DNA of 28,243 bases from JAWLFY01 sp964462125 (lineage in GTDB: Bacteria; Planctomycetota; Planctomycetia; Pirellulales; Pirellulaceae), in NCBI GenBank assembly GCA_964462125.1, contig CAYWXT010000045.1, positions 1-28,243 of the forward strand, in the 5' to 3' direction. Made by a program: the position numbers and the translations under genes. The first letter of the stretch is position 1, and each line of letters starts with the position of its first letter. The notes below the pieces were generated by a model. That model was given only the letters and a program-made list of their open reading frames with translations. It was not told the origin of the DNA and searched no databases. Positions 9,998 to 18,227 of the stretch are shown piece after piece.

Positions 9998-10690
9998 ATG
10001 GTACCCGATCCCCCTGAGCATTCCGAATTGCATCGTACCGCTCCGGCACGTTGGCGGATGAGTCTCCGCGAAGCGTTGGGGTTGGTCACGATCATCGCTC
10101 TGGCGGTCGCCTATGCCGCGCTGCTGGTCCAGTTCCGCAGCGCCGAGCGGGAACTGCAGACGCTGCGGGCCGAGACGGGTTTCCTGCCGCCCACCGGGGC
10201 GGAGCAAATCGCAGCGGTACATGTCCCCTCGGACGAAGCATTGGAGTACCGCGTGCGGGTACGGGTTCCCGAGGATGAACCGTACCGGATCGCCTACAGT
10301 TCGGTCGTGCCGCAGGGCCGCGCCGATCCAGAATGGTTCGCCGCGGTGGATGTCCCTCCGGGCGACTCGGTGGTCACGGTACGGGTCGGCAAAGATCCCC
10401 GCGACGAACGCTGGAAAATCGCTACACTTGTCCAGTCCGGCCGTGGCAACAAGCGAATGGCCACTGGGTTGCCGGAGGACCATATAGCGGTCTTTCGCGA
10501 GTCCGGCGATGTGGTCAGCACTGGTGTCGGGCGGTCGATGGTCTCGGCGGACTCCCCCGCCACGATTCGGCTGGTCGATGAACGTTGGCTCGTTGGCGAG
10601 GGAGCGCTGCTGTTGTACGGCGACCGGCCGGCGGAGCGAGACCAGGTTGGGATCTACGCCGAACTGCAGCCCGACACGCAACCGTTGTGA
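9998..10690 (+). CDS. Membrane-anchored hypothetical protein
   Basis: About 230 residues and not a family I recognise. After a polar N-terminus there is one membrane helix (LREALGLVTIIALAVAYAALLV, about residues 22-42), then a short coiled-coil-like stretch (FRSAERELQTLRAETG). A soluble, mostly beta-strand-patterned C-terminal domain follows, probably periplasmic. The Ser-Leu-Arg-Glu-Ala-Leu start of the helix resembles the N-terminal anchor seen in many planctomycete proteins. The frame is open from 9914, but that start lies inside the divergent gene. ATG 9998 is preferred, and ATG 10058 (MSLREALG) is a real alternative. It is followed 40 bp later by the flavoenzyme gene and may be cotranscribed. 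Confidence 0.7.
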   Translation: MVPDPPEHSELHRTAPARWRMSLREALGLVTIIALAVAYAALLVQFRSAERELQTLRAETGFLPPTGAEQIAAVHVPSDEALEYRVRVRVPEDEPYRIAYSSVVPQGRADPEWFAAVDVPPGDSVVTVRVGKDPRDERWKIATLVQSGRGNKRMATGLPEDHIAVFRESGDVVSTGVGRSMVSADSPATIRLVDERWLVGEGALLLYGDRPAERDQVGIYAELQPDTQPL

Positions 10691-10730
10691 CCACCACCCA
10701 TTGCCCATTTCCTTGTGACGTTGAACGCTG

Positions 10731-12161
10731 ATGCCCCGCGATTTCTTGAAAGATGCTGCCGACGAGTATGACGTGGTCGTGATCGGCAGCGGTCTGGCTG
10801 GCATGACGGCCGCCAATGTGCTCGGCCGGGCCGGCCACCGCGTCCTGCTGCTCGAACAGCATTACAAGCTCGGCGGATTGGCCACTTGGTTCCTTCGCCC
10901 CGGCGGTCACATCTTCGACATCTCGCTGCACGGGTTTCCCCACGGCATGATCAAATCGTGCCGCCGGTACTGGAACCGGGACATCGCCGACCGGATCGTG
11001 CAGCTGAAGAACATCCGCTTTGACAACCCCCAGTTCTCCCTGACCACCACGTTCAACCGTGAAGATTTCACCCGGATTTTGACCGACCGCTTCGGGATCG
11101 CACCTGGGACGGTCCAGGAGTTCTTTGACACTGCTCGCGGGATGAATTTTTACGACGACCAGACGACCACCACGAGGCAGTTGTTCGATCGGTTCTTCCC
11201 CGGACGTGATGATGTCGTTCGCTTGTTGATGGAGCCGATCACCTACGCCAACGGATCGACGCTGGAAGACCCGGCGATCACCTACGGGATTGTCTTCAGT
11301 AATTTCATGAGTAAGGGTGTTTTCATCTACGAAGGAGGCACCGAGGATTTGGTGGCGCGGATGAAACGCGAGCTGAAGTCCAACGGTGTCGACATTCGGA
11401 TCAACTGTGGCGTCGATCGGATCGAGGTCAAAGACGGCCATGTAGCCGGGGTTGTGGTCAACGGCCGCCGCATCCGCTGTCGCGCCGTGGTCAGCAATGC
11501 CAATCTCAAGACGACGGTGCTCAAGATGCTCGGCCGCGACGTGCTCGATCGAGACTACGTCGAGCGGAGCGAACAGGTGCGGCTGAACAACAGCAGCACC
11601 CAGGTCTACATGGCGTTGAAACCGGGCGAGGAGATTGACGAATCGAGCGGTGACCTGTTTTTCACCAGCACGGCCGAAGAGTTTCGCACCGATCTGTTGC
11701 TCAGCCGAAACATCACCAGCCGCACCTTCAGCTTTTACTATCCGCGAACCCGTCCGACCAAGAAACGGCGGTACGCGATCGTCAGCAGCACCAACGCGAA
11801 TTGGTCCGATTGGGCGGGCCTGAGCGAGCAGGAGTACGCGGCCAGCAAACGCGACTTGGTGGAAACAACCATCGACGCCTTGGAAAAATATCTGCCCGGG
11901 ATTCGCAACAAGATCGATCGCGCCGAGGCCGCCACGCCGCGGACGTTCCACCACTACACCCGCCATGAGTTGGGAGCCAGCTTCGGCACCAAGTTCGAAG
12001 GTTTGGGTGTGAGCCGGGAGTTGCCCCAGCAGGTCGGCGGGATGTACCACGCCGGCAGCGTCGGGATCATCATGAGCGGCTGGCTGGGGGCGATCAACTA
12101 TGGCGTGATCGTCAGCAATGAAGTCGATCAGATGCTTACGCGGGCAGCCTCCCCGGTTTGA
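10731..12161 (+). CDS. Phytoene desaturase / retinol saturase-like FAD-dependent oxidoreductase
   Basis: A 476-residue flavoprotein of the CrtI/CrtN/retinol-saturase superfamily. The Rossmann motif VVIGSGLAGMTAANVL (Gly19, Gly21, Gly24) with Glu42 binding the FAD ribose is intact, followed by the superfamily's GG(L/R)xxT-like element as KLGGLATWF. The C-terminal FAD-closing segment is QVGGMYHAGSVGIIMSGWLGAINYG. Such enzymes desaturate or saturate isoprenoid chains, in carotenoid or squalene-linked pathways; several planctomycetes are carotenoid-pigmented. No phytoene or squalene synthase lies beside it, so the substrate stays open. The neighbouring FAH-family gene does not point to a carotenoid cluster. 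No Shine-Dalgarno site is visible. Confidence 0.85.
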   Translation: MPRDFLKDAADEYDVVVIGSGLAGMTAANVLGRAGHRVLLLEQHYKLGGLATWFLRPGGHIFDISLHGFPHGMIKSCRRYWNRDIADRIVQLKNIRFDNPQFSLTTTFNREDFTRILTDRFGIAPGTVQEFFDTARGMNFYDDQTTTTRQLFDRFFPGRDDVVRLLMEPITYANGSTLEDPAITYGIVFSNFMSKGVFIYEGGTEDLVARMKRELKSNGVDIRINCGVDRIEVKDGHVAGVVVNGRRIRCRAVVSNANLKTTVLKMLGRDVLDRDYVERSEQVRLNNSSTQVYMALKPGEEIDESSGDLFFTSTAEEFRTDLLLSRNITSRTFSFYYPRTRPTKKRRYAIVSSTNANWSDWAGLSEQEYAASKRDLVETTIDALEKYLPGIRNKIDRAEAATPRTFHHYTRHELGASFGTKFEGLGVSRELPQQVGGMYHAGSVGIIMSGWLGAINYGVIVSNEVDQMLTRAASPV

Positions 12162-12213
12162 TGGCGATGTCGCCACGCTTAAAAACAGGGCCCAGTGCTG
12201 AGTGCCGCGAATC

Positions 12214-12238
12214 AAAAAAGAGTCCTGACCCCTTTTTT
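12214..12238. repeat. A-tract / T-tract element with a GAGTCCTGACCCC core
   Basis: Six A residues, a 13-bp core and six T residues lie between the flavoenzyme and FAH genes. The arms pair for seven bases (A6 + G with C + T6), though the inner core pairs poorly. Similar A-run/GGGTCAGGACTC/T-run sequences are, from memory, dispersed in many bacterial genomes and sometimes linked to REP-type elements. Only one copy is seen here. It could also act as a weak terminator on either strand. Confidence 0.4.
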
Positions 12239-12260
12239 CTTTCTACCACGAGTTTTGCCG

Positions 12261-13118
12261 ATGCCCCTTTGCCGAATCGCTGCCGGTCGCGAGTCCGAGT
12301 ATGCCCTGTATCGCTCGGGCCAGGTTTGCCCTTTGCGCTTGGTCACCGACGATCTGCCGCACGAAGAGGCGTTGTTCGAGCGCGGCGTCGACTGGCTGTC
12401 ATCGCTGCCGGAGCCGGCCGGCGACCAGTGGCAACCGGCCCCGCAGGTGCTGCTGCCTCCCGTTCCGCCGCCGGAGAAAGTGATCTGCATCGGGCTGAAT
12501 TACCGGGATCACGCAATCGAAACGGGGGCGAACATTCCCACCGAGCCGGTCGTGTTTGGGAAGTTCAACACCGCGATCATCGGCCACGGAGATGCGATTC
12601 GGTTGCCCAGAATTGCCCACGAAGTCGACTACGAAGCTGAGTTGGTCGTCGTCATCGGCAAGACGGCCAAGCACGTTTCCAAGGCGTCGGCAGGGGAACA
12701 TGTCTTCGGCTACACCTGCGGGCACGATGTCTCCGCCCGCGACTGGCAGAAGGGGCGCCCGGGCGGACAGTGGTTGTTGGGCAAATCGTTCGACACCTTC
12801 GCCCCGCTGGGGCCCTCTCTGGTGACCACGGCCGAACTGCCGGACCCCGGGAATCTGCGCGTCCGTATGTACGTCAACGGCGAGGTGGTTCAGGAGAGCA
12901 CCACGGCGCAGTTGATCTTCGACATCCCCACGTTGATCGCGCACCTGTCGTCGATCATGACGCTGCATCCCGGCGATGTGATTTTCACCGGCACACCGCC
13001 CGGGGTGGGCGCGGCGCGAAACCCGCCTGTGTTCTTGCAGCCGGGGGATATCTGTAGCGTCGAGATCGAAGGGGTCGGGATGCTGACCAATCGCTGCGAA
13101 CCCGATCCGTTACGGTGA
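12261..13118 (+). CDS. Fumarylacetoacetate hydrolase (FAH) family protein
   Basis: A 285-residue cytosolic enzyme of the FAH superfamily, which includes fumarylpyruvate hydrolases, oxaloacetate decarboxylases/tautomerases and 2-keto-diene hydratases. The catalytic domain starts near residue 74 (ICIGLNYRDHAIETG). Metal ligands are Glu125 and Glu127 in DYEAEL and Asp156 in GHDVSARDWQ. The family GKSFDTFAPLGPSLVT and GDVIFTGTPPGVG segments follow. Residues 1-70 form the usual variable N-terminal domain. The open frame begins at 12195, but that part carries the A/T-tract element and has no family match; ATG 12261 gives the normal N-terminus. Exact substrate cannot be assigned. The stop lies in the loop of a hairpin shared with the convergent DUF1080 gene. 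Confidence 0.9.
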   Translation: MPLCRIAAGRESEYALYRSGQVCPLRLVTDDLPHEEALFERGVDWLSSLPEPAGDQWQPAPQVLLPPVPPPEKVICIGLNYRDHAIETGANIPTEPVVFGKFNTAIIGHGDAIRLPRIAHEVDYEAELVVVIGKTAKHVSKASAGEHVFGYTCGHDVSARDWQKGRPGGQWLLGKSFDTFAPLGPSLVTTAELPDPGNLRVRMYVNGEVVQESTTAQLIFDIPTLIAHLSSIMTLHPGDVIFTGTPPGVGAARNPPVFLQPGDICSVEIEGVGMLTNRCEPDPLR

Positions 13119-13128
13119 AACGGGTCGG
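13102..13128. terminator. Hairpin over the FAH stop codon, possible bidirectional terminator
   Basis: Arms CCGATCCGTT (13102-13111) and AACGGGTCGG (13119-13128) pair over 10 bp with one G-U, around a 7-nt loop that includes the FAH stop codon. There is no U-tract. If the adjacent N-gap is spurious, the hairpin lies between the two convergent stop codons. An identical second copy at 13257-13283 is probably the same DNA assembled twice. Confidence 0.4.
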
Positions 13129-13149
13129 TACGGAATTGGACGTCGCCAC

Positions 13150-13249
13150 NNNNNNNNNNNNNNNNNNNNNNNNNNNNNNNNNNNNNNNNNNNNNNNNNNN
13201 NNNNNNNNNNNNNNNNNNNNNNNNNNNNNNNNNNNNNNNNNNNNNNNNN
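13150..13249. other. Assembly gap (100 N), probably spurious
   Basis: Exactly 100 N. The 55 bp immediately before (13095-13149) and immediately after (13250-13304) are identical. This is the pattern left when two contigs overlapping by one 55-bp graph word are scaffolded without being merged. On that reading the FAH and DUF1080 stop codons are about 31 bp apart. Confidence 0.85.
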
Positions 13250-13304
13250 TGCGAACCCGATCCGTTACGGTGAAACGGGTCGGTACGGAATTGGACGTCG
13301 CCAC

Positions 13305-14105
13305 TTACCTCTCTGGATCGAGCGTCATGATCTCGATTTTGCGGAAGTCGGTCGGGTGGCTTTCCGACTGCAGTGAGATCGTTCCTTCGCTTAGCATCAG
13401 GCCACCCTGCTCTTCGGCCAGTTCCTTGGCATGATTGTGGCGAGGGTCGAGTTGGGGCTGGGTGTACTCCAGCACCGTTTCGCCCTCGAGGATGTGCTTG
13501 ACCACACCGTTGCCACGAACTTCGAGTTCGGCCGTCACCCATTGATCGCCGTGGTAGGTCTTGGACGTTGATGACGTGCAGTGGGGCAGGAACACCTCGC
13601 CGTCGAGGACGACGTTGGTGCCGGGGGTACAGAGGTTGGACGTGGTCCGTTTATCGGTCCCGTTGCCGCCGAGCAGTTGAACCTCGATCGAGGCTGGAAA
13701 GTCTTGGTCGACGCCCATTTGCTGGGGCCGCTCCCCGTGGAACATGATCCCGTTGTTGCGAACGGCCCAGCCGGGGCCTCCGGGGCACTGCTCGCCGACG
13801 AACCGATACTCGACCCGCAACCGGTAGTGGGAAAAGCTGTCTTTGTAGAACAGGTGCCCGAACTGGTCGTCATACTGGTCGTACTCGTCGTAGCGAACCT
13901 TCAAGATCCCATCTTCGACGCGAAACGTGTTGAGATGGTTCACGCCCGATTCCTGATGCCGGATCTTGGGGGTCCACCCCTGAAGGTTCTTGCCGTTGAA
14001 CAGTTGGACCCAGGTTCCCTCGCCCGATTCTTCGGCGTGTGTTTGCGGGGAATCAATCAGAATCGCGAGCAGGGCAAACGCAATCGGGAACAGGGTGCGG
14101 GACAT
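13305..14105 (-). CDS. Secreted DUF1080 (3-keto-disaccharide hydrolase-like) protein
   Basis: A 266-residue exported protein of the DUF1080 family, a concanavalin-like beta-sandwich; some members hydrolyse 3-keto-glycosides. The signal peptide spans about residues 1-25 (MSRTLFPIAFALLAIL, then THAEE). The domain opens with WVQLFNGKNLQGWTPK, continues with FRVEDGILKVRYDEY, and has the GNGIMFHGE-like segment as RNNGIMFHGERPQQMG. It ends with QGGLMLSEGTISLQSESHPTDFRKIEI, close to the family's usual GxIxLQxHG...FRNI ending. The family is hugely expanded in planctomycetes, often for polysaccharide use. No sugar dehydrogenase is adjacent; the haem fusion at 1995-6053 is 7 kb away. The stop codon abuts the 55-bp duplicated sequence at the gap edge. 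Confidence 0.92.
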   Translation of the reverse strand: MSRTLFPIAFALLAILIDSPQTHAEESGEGTWVQLFNGKNLQGWTPKIRHQESGVNHLNTFRVEDGILKVRYDEYDQYDDQFGHLFYKDSFSHYRLRVEYRFVGEQCPGGPGWAVRNNGIMFHGERPQQMGVDQDFPASIEVQLLGGNGTDKRTTSNLCTPGTNVVLDGEVFLPHCTSSTSKTYHGDQWVTAELEVRGNGVVKHILEGETVLEYTQPQLDPRHNHAKELAEEQGGLMLSEGTISLQSESHPTDFRKIEIMTLDPER

Positions 14106-14207
14106 CAGAAGCTGCTTTGAAACGAGGGAACGGAATCGCTGGAGGCGGATGATGGCAGGCGATGTGTCCCGATTTTAGTCGGTCCTGCCGCGCCGCGTCA
14201 CGCGCAC

Positions 14208-14246
14208 AAAAAACCGCACCGCCGATTCGAGAAATCGGCGACGCGG
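14208..14246 (-). terminator. Intrinsic terminator after the DUF3467 gene
   Basis: Read on the minus strand, an 8-bp GC-rich stem (CGCCGATT / AATCGGCG, 5-nt loop) is extended by a 2x2 internal loop and 4 more pairs, then followed at once by six U residues. It lies about 75 bp beyond the DUF3467 stop and 100 bp before the DUF1080 start, so those two genes are probably separate transcripts. This is the best intrinsic terminator in the window. Confidence 0.8.
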
Positions 14247-14321
14247 TCCAGGGTGGCGTGGCCTGCTGCCGCAAAAACGTGGGCGAAGGCAGGCGACACC
14301 GGGGTGCCGTGATGGTGGCCC

Positions 14322-14747
14322 CTAGCTCTTGGTAGCCTGCTGCTGTTGTTGCTGGGCTTGAGGACTCTGTTGTTGTTGTTGCAAGCCTGGGCGAACCCGC
14401 TTGTTGATGTCGGTTTCCAGGACACCGAAGACCGACTCGTGCCGGGCCACGGACATCTGCAGGGCGGCGAGCAGTCGCTTTGCCGTGAAGAAGTTCACGA
14501 TGATTCGCTGCTTCACCTGAATCGGATCCTTGGGCACACCGATCGGTTGGGGGTTCAAACCGAAGTCGATGATCAGTTCCTCGGGGGAGCCGGTGACGCG
14601 ACAAAAGTTGGCGTAGGTCGCGATTGCGTTTTCATCATTGACTTGAACCTGAACCGGTTGTTGGGCTTGGGTCTGGGCCTTCGCCGCGGCTGGCGCCGAT
14701 TGTTCGCCTTGAGGCTCGTCAGATTGCGGTGTTTTGCTGTCTGCCAT
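14322..14747 (-). CDS. DUF3467 family protein with Gln-rich tail
   Basis: A 141-residue protein. Residues about 30-115 match the small DUF3467 domain (NDENAIATYANFCRVTGSPEE, ELIIDFGLNP, QRIIVNFFTAKRLLAALQ), of unknown function. The Ala/Gln-rich N-terminus and the C-terminal tail (two runs of five to six Gln) are low-complexity. The tail is encoded by CAA/CAG triplets, so its length could vary by slippage. The ATG has GGAG ten bases upstream. It has a terminator after it and a 220-bp region before it, so it looks monocistronic. No signal peptide or membrane helix. Confidence 0.85.
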   Translation of the reverse strand: MADSKTPQSDEPQGEQSAPAAAKAQTQAQQPVQVQVNDENAIATYANFCRVTGSPEELIIDFGLNPQPIGVPKDPIQVKQRIIVNFFTAKRLLAALQMSVARHESVFGVLETDINKRVRPGLQQQQQSPQAQQQQQQATKS

Positions 14748-14968
14748 CGATCAAAATCTCCGAAGGGGAAAGGGCGGAAGTGGTGGCGATCGGGAAAAGG
14801 GAAAGCTTGAGAGGGGGTGTGAGACGGCTTGACCGGTCATCCTAACGGACCGAGTCACGATCGCAACGCGGGAAGCAATCTTCCGGCTCAAAAACGTTGA
14901 GACATATGTTAAGCAGCGCAGGATGCGCAAGTTGGTGTTGATGGACGGACCGTAGGGACATCTCTGAT

Positions 14969-17206
14969 TCACAGTTCGAAATTGAAAGTCTTCATGATGA
15001 ATCTCCGGAATCGCGCGCCGAGCGACTTGGGGGCGACGTGGATCTTGGCGGAGCCTCGGTATCCGGGTCGCAGGGGCGTATCCCAGCCGTCGGTCGGCAC
15101 CCTTCCTTGATAGGAAACGCTGCGCGGTTTGATGTGACCGGTTCGCGGATCGACCTCGGTTTGCAGGTCGCCCCCGGTTTGGCTGGAGAGCGAGGAGGAG
15201 GCAGCTTCGAGCGGCTGGCGAGAGATTTCGGTCAGTTCTCCGCTGAAGTGGGTCAGCCGATAGGAGTCGAGCATCAGGTCGACGCTTTGGCCGGTACGGA
15301 CCAGCGGCAGGTCGCCTTGGTCGATGACCAACACCGCGACGAAGGCATCGGGAGAACCGATTTCGCAGATCAGGTCATCTTCGGTCAGCAGGGCATCCCG
15401 GTTTTCCTCGTTCAGGGGCGTTCCGGTCCAGCCTGGGAGCCGGCCGTCGCCGGAGTCTTGCGGTTTCCGTTCTGGCGGGGGCAAAACGAATCCGTCGCGC
15501 GACGCCCGAACGGTCAACTCTTCGATTTCCTCTTCGGTTTTATCAAGCAGTTCACGGACGGAGGTGAGGATCTCCTCGTGGGTGTTCAGCTGGGCTTTGA
15601 GGCTTTCGTCCCCGCGGCTGCGGAGGCCAAGGTTTCGCAGCTCCAACTCAGCGAGTCGCTCTTCTCCTTGGAGATCGGCAAGCCGGATTTTCAGTTCCTG
15701 GTTTTCCAGGACCGCGATGGTATCACCGGCGGAAACTCGGGATCCGGGTTGGACCGTGGAGACGACCCGACCGCTGGTGCCTGCGTAGACCGAACCCGCT
15801 TCACCGGGGCGGATCTCGAAGGCGCAGTCGACGTGGTGGGGGAGTGGGATGTAGGCGACGGCGGCGAGCACCGTGGCGACGATGCCCAAGGTCGCCAAGA
15901 GCCGTGGGCGTTTCACTTTTGCGAGTCTCCCGGGGGTACGAATGAACTTCCAGGTTTGAATCACCGGTTGGGCGACCAGGCCGGAGAAGCCGACCACGGC
16001 GAGGATCCGTCCAATCGCCTGGAGCCCATACGGTTCGAGCACCTTGATCACGAACCAAACGATCGAGAAGACGATGACCCAGCGATAGATCACGCTGGCG
16101 ATCGTGAACAGTCCGAACCACAACTTCCCTCGCTGGGGCAAAAACGGGTCGTCTTGCAATTCCAGTCCCAGACAGGTTTCTTGAAACCACCGCTTGAGAA
16201 CCTCCGTGCTCTTTTGGCGAAGGTTCGGGATTTCCAGGAAGTCCATCAGGATGTAGTAGCCATCGAACCGCAGCAGCGGGTTTCCGTTGACCAGCAGCGT
16301 GCTGACCACATTCAAGAACATCATGTTCAGGCAGAGATCGTTGATCGTTGTTCCCGATTCGCTATAGAACCAGACGAAGGCGGCGATCGAGGCCAGGATC
16401 ATCTCGACATAGATCCCGCCGGCGCCGATCCAGACCCGTTTCCATTTATTTGGCAGCATCCAGGAGTCGGAGACATTGCAGTAGAGGCAGGGGGTGAAGA
16501 CGAGCAGCATGAAGCCGATCTCGTGGCACTCCCCGCCGAACTTCTTGCAGCTCACCCCGTGGCCGAACTCGTGCAGCACCTTCACGATCGCCATGGTCGC
16601 AGCCAGGATCAGCCAGCGGTCGGCGGCAAAGAATTGCTGGAATGTCGGCAGCCGGTCGTAGACCGTTTCGTATTGGGTGGCCAGCAGCAACGAGGCAGAG
16701 AGCAACAGGCCGAGGAAGAAGATCAACGCGGGGATGGTGAACATCCAGCCGAGCCAAGGAGTGACTGCCCCCAAGATCCGTTCGGGATCGAAGCCGCGAA
16801 AGCGGATCGCGAAGATGTTGGTGAACTTGCCGAGCACCTCTTTGCTCTTCTTCTTCCGGCCCCGCTTCCGGAGCGCCTTTCCCTGGCCGGGTGAGTTGCT
16901 GATCACCAGGCCGCTGCGGTGCAGCATGCCGATGAACTGCTGCAAGTCGCCGAAGGTGATCTTCTGCGGCGCGAACCGCTGCTCGAATCCGTCCTTGATT
17001 TGCTGCAGGCTGACATGCCCATCGAGCATGTTGAGAATGAAGTATTCCTCGTCGTGAAAACGATAATACTGTAGCCCCACCGGCTCTTTGACGACCCAGT
17101 AGCCGGTGCCTTGATAGCGGTGGCGGCTGGCCGTCAGGTCGGGTCGTTTACGGACCGTCAGCGGTCGGGAGGCGCTGCTGACGAGGGATTCGGCCAAGCT
17201 GGTCAT
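14969..17206 (-). CDS. PqqD-like / M50 (site-2-protease-like) / HlyD membrane protein
   Basis: A 745-residue inner-membrane fusion, last of a three-gene operon. Residues about 20-105 resemble the PqqD-type winged helix (YWVVKEPVGLQYYRFHDEEY, FILNMLDG, LQQFIGMLHRSGLVI); in peptide-modification systems this fold binds precursor peptides. Membrane helices follow from about 145. The M50 zinc site is intact: HEFGH at 212-216, with the third ligand likely Asp315 in NGNPLLRFDGYY. Cys227, Cys240 and Cys243 (TPCLYCNVSDSW) are family hallmarks. Residues about 435-455 are the last helix. From about 465 a HlyD-type lipoyl/adaptor domain (GTSGRVVSTVQPGSRVSAGD), coiled coil and barrel face the periplasm. 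Its start lies 3 bp after the stop of the HlyD gene, so translation is probably coupled. Substrate unknown: proteolysis, peptide export, or both. Confidence 0.85.
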   Translation of the reverse strand: MTSLAESLVSSASRPLTVRKRPDLTASRHRYQGTGYWVVKEPVGLQYYRFHDEEYFILNMLDGHVSLQQIKDGFEQRFAPQKITFGDLQQFIGMLHRSGLVISNSPGQGKALRKRGRKKKSKEVLGKFTNIFAIRFRGFDPERILGAVTPWLGWMFTIPALIFFLGLLLSASLLLATQYETVYDRLPTFQQFFAADRWLILAATMAIVKVLHEFGHGVSCKKFGGECHEIGFMLLVFTPCLYCNVSDSWMLPNKWKRVWIGAGGIYVEMILASIAAFVWFYSESGTTINDLCLNMMFLNVVSTLLVNGNPLLRFDGYYILMDFLEIPNLRQKSTEVLKRWFQETCLGLELQDDPFLPQRGKLWFGLFTIASVIYRWVIVFSIVWFVIKVLEPYGLQAIGRILAVVGFSGLVAQPVIQTWKFIRTPGRLAKVKRPRLLATLGIVATVLAAVAYIPLPHHVDCAFEIRPGEAGSVYAGTSGRVVSTVQPGSRVSAGDTIAVLENQELKIRLADLQGEERLAELELRNLGLRSRGDESLKAQLNTHEEILTSVRELLDKTEEEIEELTVRASRDGFVLPPPERKPQDSGDGRLPGWTGTPLNEENRDALLTEDDLICEIGSPDAFVAVLVIDQGDLPLVRTGQSVDLMLDSYRLTHFSGELTEISRQPLEAASSSLSSQTGGDLQTEVDPRTGHIKPRSVSYQGRVPTDGWDTPLRPGYRGSAKIHVAPKSLGARFRRFIMKTFNFEL

Positions 17207-17209
17207 GGA

Positions 17210-18160
17210 TCAGTACGTCGTGCCGTCGCGTCGAATCATCAGTTCCGCCCGCATCCCGGGACTGATCGCCCATTCCCCGTCGATCTGCTGGTTGTCGATG
17301 TCGACCCAGATGCGGTAGTGGTCGTTCAAATCGATTTCGCTGCTGACAAAGCCGACGGTACTGTCGATCTCGATCGTGTTCTCGGAATCGTGCTGGTTGT
17401 AGACCCGCACGCGGACCGGCATTCCGGGGCTGATCTGGCGGGAGTAAGCCAGGGCGTCGACATCGCCTTCCACCCGCAGGCGGTCCAATTTCACGACCGT
17501 CGCAATCGCGCTGCCCGGTTGCACCCACTCGCCAGGCTGGGCGATCCGCATCTCGATGAAGCCATCGAACGGGGCGCGGATCGTGCGGCGGGCGACCTCA
17601 TGCTCGGCCAACTTGCGCTCGTTTTTGCGGCCGACGTATTGGGCCTCCTTGACGCTCCGTTCGTTCTCTGCCAGTTCGATCCGGAGGGTGGCGCGGACCG
17701 CTTCGAGTTCCTTCTTCCGCATCTCGTACAATTGCACGGCGCGGCTCTTGTACAGCTCGCGGTACGACTCGGCCTCGGCCAGCGCCAACTTCTCGGCGTT
17801 CTTGGCATCCCGCAGATTGACATCGCTGGAGGCGGTCAGGCTCGCCTCCTTCTCTTGAGCCTGTTTCAGCTTCAAGGTCAGCTGGGCTTGGGTGTCGTCC
17901 ATGACCGCCAGGACATCGTCCTTCTCCACATTCATCCCCTCTTCGACCTCCAGCTGCACCAGTTTGCCTTCGACCTCGGCGGGGACGTTCACATGCTTGA
18001 TGTACTTGACCATGCAGTGTTCCGCCGGAATCTCGATGATCGATGGCGGCGATTGGGCGGCAGCGGTGGAGAGCACCAGCAGCGCGGTGAGCCACCGGCC
18101 GGCTCGGCAGAGCCGGGCGAGGGCGTGCGTGGGGCGAATCAGTCGCGGCAACAAAAACAT
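17210..18160 (-). CDS. HlyD-family periplasmic adaptor protein
   Basis: About 316 residues. The N-terminal basic stretch and hydrophobic segment (GRWLTALLVLSTAAAQS) form a signal peptide or anchor. The lipoyl domain is split as in all adaptors: first half about 55-90 (VEGKLVQLEVEEGMNVEKDD), a long charged coiled-coil hairpin about 90-190, and second half about 190-225 (RAPFDGFIEMRIAQPGEWV). A beta-barrel domain follows, ending GMRAELMIRRDGTTY. The frame is open to 18277, but that would overlap the preceding gene. ATG 18184 is possible, but ATG 18160 has GGAG ten bases upstream and gives a clean signal peptide. Adaptors of this type normally bridge an inner-membrane pump to an outer-membrane channel; none is encoded alongside. 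Middle gene of the operon. Confidence 0.88.
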   Translation of the reverse strand: MFLLPRLIRPTHALARLCRAGRWLTALLVLSTAAAQSPPSIIEIPAEHCMVKYIKHVNVPAEVEGKLVQLEVEEGMNVEKDDVLAVMDDTQAQLTLKLKQAQEKEASLTASSDVNLRDAKNAEKLALAEAESYRELYKSRAVQLYEMRKKELEAVRATLRIELAENERSVKEAQYVGRKNERKLAEHEVARRTIRAPFDGFIEMRIAQPGEWVQPGSAIATVVKLDRLRVEGDVDALAYSRQISPGMPVRVRVYNQHDSENTIEIDSTVGFVSSEIDLNDHYRIWVDIDNQQIDGEWAISPGMRAELMIRRDGTTY

Positions 18161-18185
18161 TGGTCGGTGACTCCGGGGCGTCATG

Positions 18186-18212
18186 AATAGCGAAGGGGCA
18201 AATAGCGAAGGG
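18186..18212. repeat. 12-bp direct repeat between the two adaptor genes
   Basis: AATAGCGAAGGG occurs at 18186-18197 and 18201-18212, in the short space between the GAF-HlyD stop and the HlyD start. It is exact, but only two copies; it may be chance or a slipped duplication. Confidence 0.5.
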
Positions 18213-18227
18213 TTTGGACTCGAAGCA

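Noticed and set aside
10515..12215. 566-codon minus-strand ORF
   Set aside because: Opposite the flavoenzyme with its intact FAD motifs; no family character of its own.
10731..13118. Carotenoid biosynthesis cluster
   Set aside because: Only one desaturase-like gene is present, with no prenyl synthase, cyclase or glycosyltransferase beside it; the next gene is an FAH-family hydrolase.
13095..13304. True tandem duplication around the FAH/DUF1080 junction
   Set aside because: The identical 55-bp copies sit exactly at the two edges of a 100-N gap, and 55 bp is also the word length at the other gap. Contig overlap explains it better.
13305..14105. DUF1080 and DUF3467 as one operon
   Set aside because: A strong intrinsic terminator with a six-U tract lies between them at 14208-14246.
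15038..16894. 618-codon plus-strand ORF
   Set aside because: It is antisense to the M50-HlyD gene, has Asp/Gln/Gly-rich low-complexity composition and no domain. It is a high-GC shadow frame.
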